This document shows, in pieces, positions 32,492-35,913 of a stretch of DNA of 35,913 nt; the stretch's first letter is position 1, and every line of letters starts with the position of its first letter. The stretch lies in contig CAKUZO010000010.1 of the NCBI GenBank assembly GCA_934717895.1, positions 1-35,913 of the forward strand, written 5' to 3'. The translations under genes were made by a program, and so were the position numbers. The notes below the pieces were generated by a model. The model was not told the DNA's origin, ran no database searches, and saw only the letters and a program-made list of their open reading frames with translations. The DNA comes from an uncultured Candidatus Melainabacteria bacterium (GTDB lineage: Bacteria > Cyanobacteriota > Vampirovibrionia > Gastranaerophilales > Gastranaerophilaceae).

Positions 32492-33110
32492 TCCGGTAGT
32501 TTTGTTAAACCTATGTACGATGCGTGACAAAAACACTGACAGTCAAGGTGTTAGGATTGCAACAAGAAAAATTACAAGATGCCTTTTGTATGAAGCATCT
32601 AAAAATTTACCACTTGTCGATAAAGAAATCACAACGCCTTTGACAACATTCACAGCTAAGACTGTTGACCCGAATATTAACCTCATAATTTCCCCAATTC
32701 TTCGTGCTGGACTTATTTTTACCGATGAAGCAATCGACATTTTGCCACAAGCTTGCATTCGACATATCGGCATGTATAGAGATGAAAAAACTCTAAAACC
32801 TGTGTGGTATTACAATAAAGTTCCTATGGAAGCTCCAAATCCTGAAAACTTCTACATTTATATTACTGACCCAATGCTTGCAACAGGAAATTCTTTGATT
32901 GAAGCGATAAAACTTTATGCTGATAAAGGTATTCCGATTGACAACATTAAAGTAATTTGTATTATTGCTGCTCCACAGGGAATTGAAAATATTCAAAAGC
33001 ATTATCCTGAAATTGAAATTATAACAGCAGCAGTAGATGATTGCTTGAACGAAAAAGGTTACATTGTTCCAGGAATGGGCGATGCCGGAGATAGGATTTT
33101 TAACACATAA
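32460..33110 (+). CDS. upp: Uracil phosphoribosyltransferase
   Basis: The 216-residue salvage enzyme makes UMP from uracil and PRPP. ISPILRAGLIF is at residues 77-87, the PRPP loop is DPMLATGNS at 137-145, and the uracil-binding end is GMGDAGDRIF at 205-214. The ATG at 32460 follows GAGG; a TTG at 32451 directly abutting AAAGGAG is a less likely start. The gene overlaps mlaD by 32 bases, so translation is probably coupled although the functions are unrelated. Confidence 0.93.
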   Translation: MDKSKVRIINNPVVLLNLCTMRDKNTDSQGVRIATRKITRCLLYEASKNLPLVDKEITTPLTTFTAKTVDPNINLIISPILRAGLIFTDEAIDILPQACIRHIGMYRDEKTLKPVWYYNKVPMEAPNPENFYIYITDPMLATGNSLIEAIKLYADKGIPIDNIKVICIIAAPQGIENIQKHYPEIEIITAAVDDCLNEKGYIVPGMGDAGDRIFNT

Positions 33111-33202
33111 TTTTATAATAAAAAAATAATTAGCCACAGCGACTAATAGACTTTCATTGATTTGTTTTTATACTAAAATAAAATCGAGAAAGGAGTTGTA
33201 TT

Positions 33203-33724
33203 ATGGAAGAAATTAAACTTGAAGAACATCAAGACTGTTATTTGTGTAAACACCCGACACTTAAACACGTTTTGGTCGGACTATTAGTCTTTTTGGGAGC
33301 TTTTGCAGCTTTTTATGTTGTTGCAGATTGGCATTTTAAGCGAATGCTAGATCCAATAGAACAAATGAGGCAAATGGATAAAGCCTTTCAACAACAAGAC
33401 AGACAGATTGACAGAATGGCTAAAAAAGAATTTTACCATACTCAACGAGTAGATACTGCACCATTTGTTAAGGTTGATAAAAGTAAAGATGCATATAGAA
33501 TTGTAATTGATTTAAGACCGTTTGACAATGACGAAAAAAATGTAGAAGTTTCAACCAGCGGAAATACAGTTATAATAAATGCGACAGGAGCCAAAAATTC
33601 TCGCAAAGGACAAGAAATTATGAGATATAGCCAAGCATTTGCCTTTGGAGAAGACATTGATTCCGAAAACATTACACGAGTTCGCCAAGGGTATGAATAT
33701 ATCATTACAATTCCATTTGATTAA
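33203..33724 (+). CDS. Membrane-anchored Hsp20/alpha-crystallin-domain protein
   Basis: The 173-residue protein has an N-terminal CYLCKH motif (12-17), one strong membrane span (about residues 23-42), a basic/Gln-rich coiled segment (DPIEQMRQMDKAFQQQ) and a C-terminal alpha-crystallin domain. In that domain YRIVIDLRPFDNDEKNVEVS and YSQAFAFGEDIDSENITRV match the family order. Small heat-shock proteins hold unfolding clients; a tether would place this at the membrane. The usual C-terminal IxI tail is not evident; the chain ends ITIPFD. AAAGGAG precedes the ATG. A strong terminator follows. Confidence 0.78.
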   Translation: MEEIKLEEHQDCYLCKHPTLKHVLVGLLVFLGAFAAFYVVADWHFKRMLDPIEQMRQMDKAFQQQDRQIDRMAKKEFYHTQRVDTAPFVKVDKSKDAYRIVIDLRPFDNDEKNVEVSTSGNTVIINATGAKNSRKGQEIMRYSQAFAFGEDIDSENITRVRQGYEYIITIPFD

Positions 33725-33767
33725 ATTAGTTTCAAATAATATTTTTGGGGAAATAAATATCAAAAAC

Positions 33768-33800
33768 AAAAAGGCGGTAAATTTCGATTTACCGCCTTTA
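33768..33800. terminator. Bidirectional terminator
   Basis: AAAGGCGGTAAAT pairs with ATTTACCGCCTTT across a TTCG loop, making a very stable stem with A and T flanks. It serves the Hsp20 gene and the converging micro-ORF at 33828. Confidence 0.92.
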
Positions 33801-33827
33801 CATATCCTTAATCAATAGCTAAGACAC

Positions 33828-33962
33828 TTATTTTACAACAGCATCTTCTGTTTCTTCAATCTTTTTCATCACTTCATCAATCTGCTCTTTTACATATTTA
33901 AGAAACAGACCAAGTTCTTCTTTAAAACTGTACACTCCGGGCCAAGAAATATATCCGTACAT
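33828..33962 (-). CDS. Micro-protein of 44 residues
   Basis: A 45-codon frame starts at an ATG (33962) with GGAG nine nt upstream; an in-frame ATG at 33971 abuts that GGAG and is less likely. The product opens MYGYISWPGVYSFKEEL and continues as one amphipathic, Lys/Glu-rich helix (LKYVKEQIDEVMKKIEE) ending in VVK. It is unknown to me. It is closed by a strong terminator, which supports it being a transcribed gene. It lies downstream of the receiver-domain gene, 75 bp away on the same strand, so co-transcription is possible. Confidence 0.55.
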   Translation of the reverse strand: MYGYISWPGVYSFKEELGLFLKYVKEQIDEVMKKIEETEDAVVK

Positions 33963-34037
33963 AATTTGCATCTCCTATGTTTTCTAACCTTTCAACAAAT
34001 TATTTATCGACATATTTGGCGAAAATCTTTAACCTTT

Positions 34038-34430
34038 TTATTCGTTTTTTAATAATTCTTTACAATATGCTTGAATATCCTGACACTTATACTTTGGAAT
34101 ATAGCTTACATCATAATTTTTGGCAATTTGCTTAATATTTTCGGCAGCAGAAATTATTATTATTTTAGTGTTTTTATATTCATTAAAATATTTTATTTGC
34201 TTAATAAACCATTCTCCGGCATAAAACGGCAAAAAATCAGGCTCCATTTGCATATCAGTTAAAATAAAATCATAAGGATTGGCAATTGATGCGGAAATTC
34301 TTTCAACACCTTCTTTGGCAGAATAAGCCGTTTCAATTTCGACATTATCACCAAAAACCTGTCTTACCGCACCTTCATGGAACATTACCCATTTGCTTGA
34401 ATCATCAACTATCAAAACTCTTGTTTTCAT
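34038..34430 (-). CDS. Stand-alone response-regulator receiver (CheY-like)
   Basis: The 130-residue protein is a single receiver domain. The acidic pair is D10/D11 (VLIVDDSS), the phospho-acceptor Asp is in FILTDMQM (about residue 59), the switch Ser is in IIISAAE, and the conserved Lys follows in YIPKYK. There is no output domain, so it signals by protein contact. No histidine kinase is near. A TGG-TATAAT extended -10 box ends exactly six nt before the ATG, with no ribosome site. The micro-ORF at 33828 lies downstream. Confidence 0.86.
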   Translation of the reverse strand: MKTRVLIVDDSSKWVMFHEGAVRQVFGDNVEIETAYSAKEGVERISASIANPYDFILTDMQMEPDFLPFYAGEWFIKQIKYFNEYKNTKIIIISAAENIKQIAKNYDVSYIPKYKCQDIQAYCKELLKNE

Positions 34431-34436
34431 AAATTA

Positions 34437-34442
34437 ATTATA
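34437..34442 (-). promoter_or_regulatory. -10 box 6 nt before the receiver gene start
   Basis: On the minus strand CGTGG-TATAAT, six bases (TAATTT), ATG. This is one of the clearest examples of the start architecture in this window. Confidence 0.65.
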
Positions 34443-34511
34443 CCACGATAAAATTTTATTCTATAAATTTAGATTTTTATACTATTCTTGTGGAAATCTT
34501 TAATTTTGTGG

Positions 34512-34517
34512 TACAAT
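34512..34517 (+). promoter_or_regulatory. -10 box 6 nt before the der start
   Basis: TTTTGTGG-TACAAT, six bases (CTCTTT), ATG at 34524. A further TTGTGG lies 18 nt before the hexamer in the -35 area. No ribosome-binding site is present. Confidence 0.65.
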
Positions 34518-34523
34518 CTCTTT

Positions 34524-35855
34524 ATGAAAAAACCGATTGTAGCAATAGTAGGACGCCCAAATGTAGGCAAATCAACCTTCGTAAACCGCTTGATAGGTAC
34601 AAGAAACTCTATCGTAGATGATTTACCGGGGGTTACACGTGATAGAATTTATTTTGATGTCGAATGGCAGAACAAATTATTTACCGTAATAGACACAGGC
34701 GGAATTATTCCCGGTGACGAAGACGAGATTATGTTGTCTATCTTTGATCAGGCAAAAATTGCTTGTGAAGAAGCTGACAAGATTATTTTTATCGTTGACG
34801 GGAAAGAAGGCGTAAACCCTGTTGATTACGACATTGCAAATATTTTAAGACAATCAGGTAAGCCTGTATTTTTGGCTGTAAACAAATCTGACAACAAAGA
34901 ATCTTTGTTGATGGTAAACGATTTTTATTCACTTGCTATCGGCGATCCGATTGGAATTTCGGCATTGCATGGCTCCGGCGGTGTAGGAGATTTACTGGAC
35001 TTAGTAACAGAAGATTTTTCAAGAGAAGTTGAGCAGGAAGAAGACAACACAATCAGAATTGCTATTGTCGGGCGCCCAAATGCCGGAAAATCTTCAATTG
35101 TCAACGCTTTGCTTAATGAAAAAAGAGTTATTGTATCTGATGTTTCGGGAACAACTCGTGACAGCATTGACAGCTCAATAACGTTCAATGATAGAGAATT
35201 TGTAATCGTTGATACAGCAGGAATTCGCAAAAAGTCAAAAGTTGACTGGGGCGTTGAAAAATTTGCCGTTGATAGAGCAATCAGATCTATCAGAGATTGT
35301 GACGTTGCACTTTTGGTAATTGATGCGACTCAGGGAATTTCTGATCAGGACAAAAAAATTGCATCTATTATTACAGAGGCCGGAAAAGGTTTGATTATTG
35401 CAATTAATAAATGGGATTTGATTGAAGATAAAAAATCGAATTCAGTTAATGAATATAATAAAAAACTTGCCAACGATATTCCGTTCTTGGAATATGCACC
35501 AAAGATTTACATTTCTGCGGTAACAAAACAGAGATTGAATACGATTTTCACCGAGGCAGAAAGTGTTTATGCAGAATGCACGAAACGAATTTCAACCGGG
35601 CTTTTGAATAAGGTGATAAAAGAAGCATATATGCTTAATCCGCCTGCATCTTCAAAGGGTAAACGTTTGAAAATTATGTATGTAACTCAAACCGGTGTTC
35701 AGCCACCGCATATTGTGATTTTTGCGAATAATGCAGATTTGATGAAAGATCACTATAAACGTTATGTTGAGAACAAATTGAGAGAAGCTTTCGGATTTTT
35801 CGGAACCCCGATAAAGCTTTCTGTCAGAGAACGTTCAGAGAAAAACGCTCGCTAG
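34524..35855 (+). CDS. der: Ribosome-assembly GTPase Der (EngA)
   Basis: The 443-residue protein has two tandem GTPase domains and a C-terminal KH-like domain, the unique layout of Der, which is needed for 50S subunit maturation. Domain 1 has GRPNVGKS (10-17), DTGG and NKSD (120-123). Domain 2 has GRPNAGKS (183-190), DTAG and NKWD (about 305-308). The KH-like end contains LKIMYVTQTGVQPPHIVIF. The start at 34524 is chosen over an in-frame TTG/GTG-type start at 34488 because the family begins here and a -10 box lies between them. The stop is at 35855, near the window end. Confidence 0.95.
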   Translation: MKKPIVAIVGRPNVGKSTFVNRLIGTRNSIVDDLPGVTRDRIYFDVEWQNKLFTVIDTGGIIPGDEDEIMLSIFDQAKIACEEADKIIFIVDGKEGVNPVDYDIANILRQSGKPVFLAVNKSDNKESLLMVNDFYSLAIGDPIGISALHGSGGVGDLLDLVTEDFSREVEQEEDNTIRIAIVGRPNAGKSSIVNALLNEKRVIVSDVSGTTRDSIDSSITFNDREFVIVDTAGIRKKSKVDWGVEKFAVDRAIRSIRDCDVALLVIDATQGISDQDKKIASIITEAGKGLIIAINKWDLIEDKKSNSVNEYNKKLANDIPFLEYAPKIYISAVTKQRLNTIFTEAESVYAECTKRISTGLLNKVIKEAYMLNPPASSKGKRLKIMYVTQTGVQPPHIVIFANNADLMKDHYKRYVENKLREAFGFFGTPIKLSVRERSEKNAR

Positions 35856-35913
35856 TTGTGATTTAAGGGAGTACATTCGTTTTCATCTAAGAAATAAAAA
35901 AAGAGGCTCAAGC

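Noticed and set aside
35881..35913. A-run followed by GAGGCTCAAGC at the right edge as a terminator
   Set aside because: Only one arm is inside the window, so a stem cannot be shown.
1..35913. tRNA genes, CRISPR array, prophage or insertion sequence
   Set aside because: I looked for T-loop signatures, regularly spaced repeats, and transposase or phage gene motifs on both strands and found none. The Xer protein alone does not indicate a mobile element.

Overview
The window is AT-rich, densely coded chromosomal DNA from a bacterium with an outer membrane. Two proteins end like outer-membrane beta-barrels, and there are an MCE/MlaD protein, exported TPR proteins and a membrane-tethered Hsp20. 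The plant/cyanobacterial-type glutamate-cysteine ligase, the divergent omega subunit, the many TPR proteins and the very AT-rich codon use fit a non-photosynthetic relative of Cyanobacteria (Melainabacteria/Vampirovibrionia, most like gut Gastranaerophilales). This assignment is inference from protein character; there is no rRNA to confirm it. I saw no tRNA, rRNA, CRISPR array, transposase or prophage module.

Layout. 1-3.9 kb: start of a dUTPase gene, glutamate-cysteine ligase, then divergent rsmA and an S41/CtpA protease closed by a strong terminator. 4-9.7 kb: a lineage-type hypothetical gene, a YihY protein directly behind an NrnA-like DHH phosphoesterase, divergent DUF721/DciA-like and AlkD-like genes, a hypothetical, threonine synthase and another hypothetical. 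9.7-14.8 kb: exported TPR protein, Xer recombinase, a coupled thioredoxin-like/CcdA pair and a uridine-kinase-family gene. 14.8-16.6 kb: a two-gene operon of small unknown proteins behind a foldable leader, then an exported HExxH protein. 16.7-22.1 kb: TPR protein, FtsB/DivIC-like protein and a beta-barrel protein on the minus strand, then beta-carbonic anhydrase and a second barrel-like protein without signal peptide. 22.1-25.8 kb: a repeat island with a run of ten C, a micro-ORF, a glycosyltransferase, HPF, a small cysteine-rich protein, a structured CATG-rich intergenic region and two unknown genes. 25.8-35.9 kb: a TPR protein, an unknown gene, a divergent amylase-like protein, ferritin, purine nucleoside phosphorylase, rpoZ, mlaD-upp, membrane Hsp20, a micro-ORF, a CheY-like receiver and der.

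How the genes relate. Most are housekeeping: rRNA methylation and ribosome assembly (rsmA, der), ribosome hibernation (HPF), transcription (rpoZ), nucleotide salvage (dut, PNP, upp, udk-like), RNA turnover and DNA maintenance (NrnA-like, Xer, AlkD-like, DciA-like), and envelope or stress functions (CtpA, MlaD, CcdA/thioredoxin, ferritin, Hsp20, glutathione first step). The most striking non-gene signal is a recurrent start architecture in which a TATAAT-like -10 box, often preceded by TGTGG, sits 6-7 nt before the ATG. This predicts leaderless mRNAs for about eight to ten genes. The least explained parts are the 24.3-24.7 kb structured region, the leader and paired proteins at 15.0-15.8 kb, and the repeat island at 22.1-22.5 kb.
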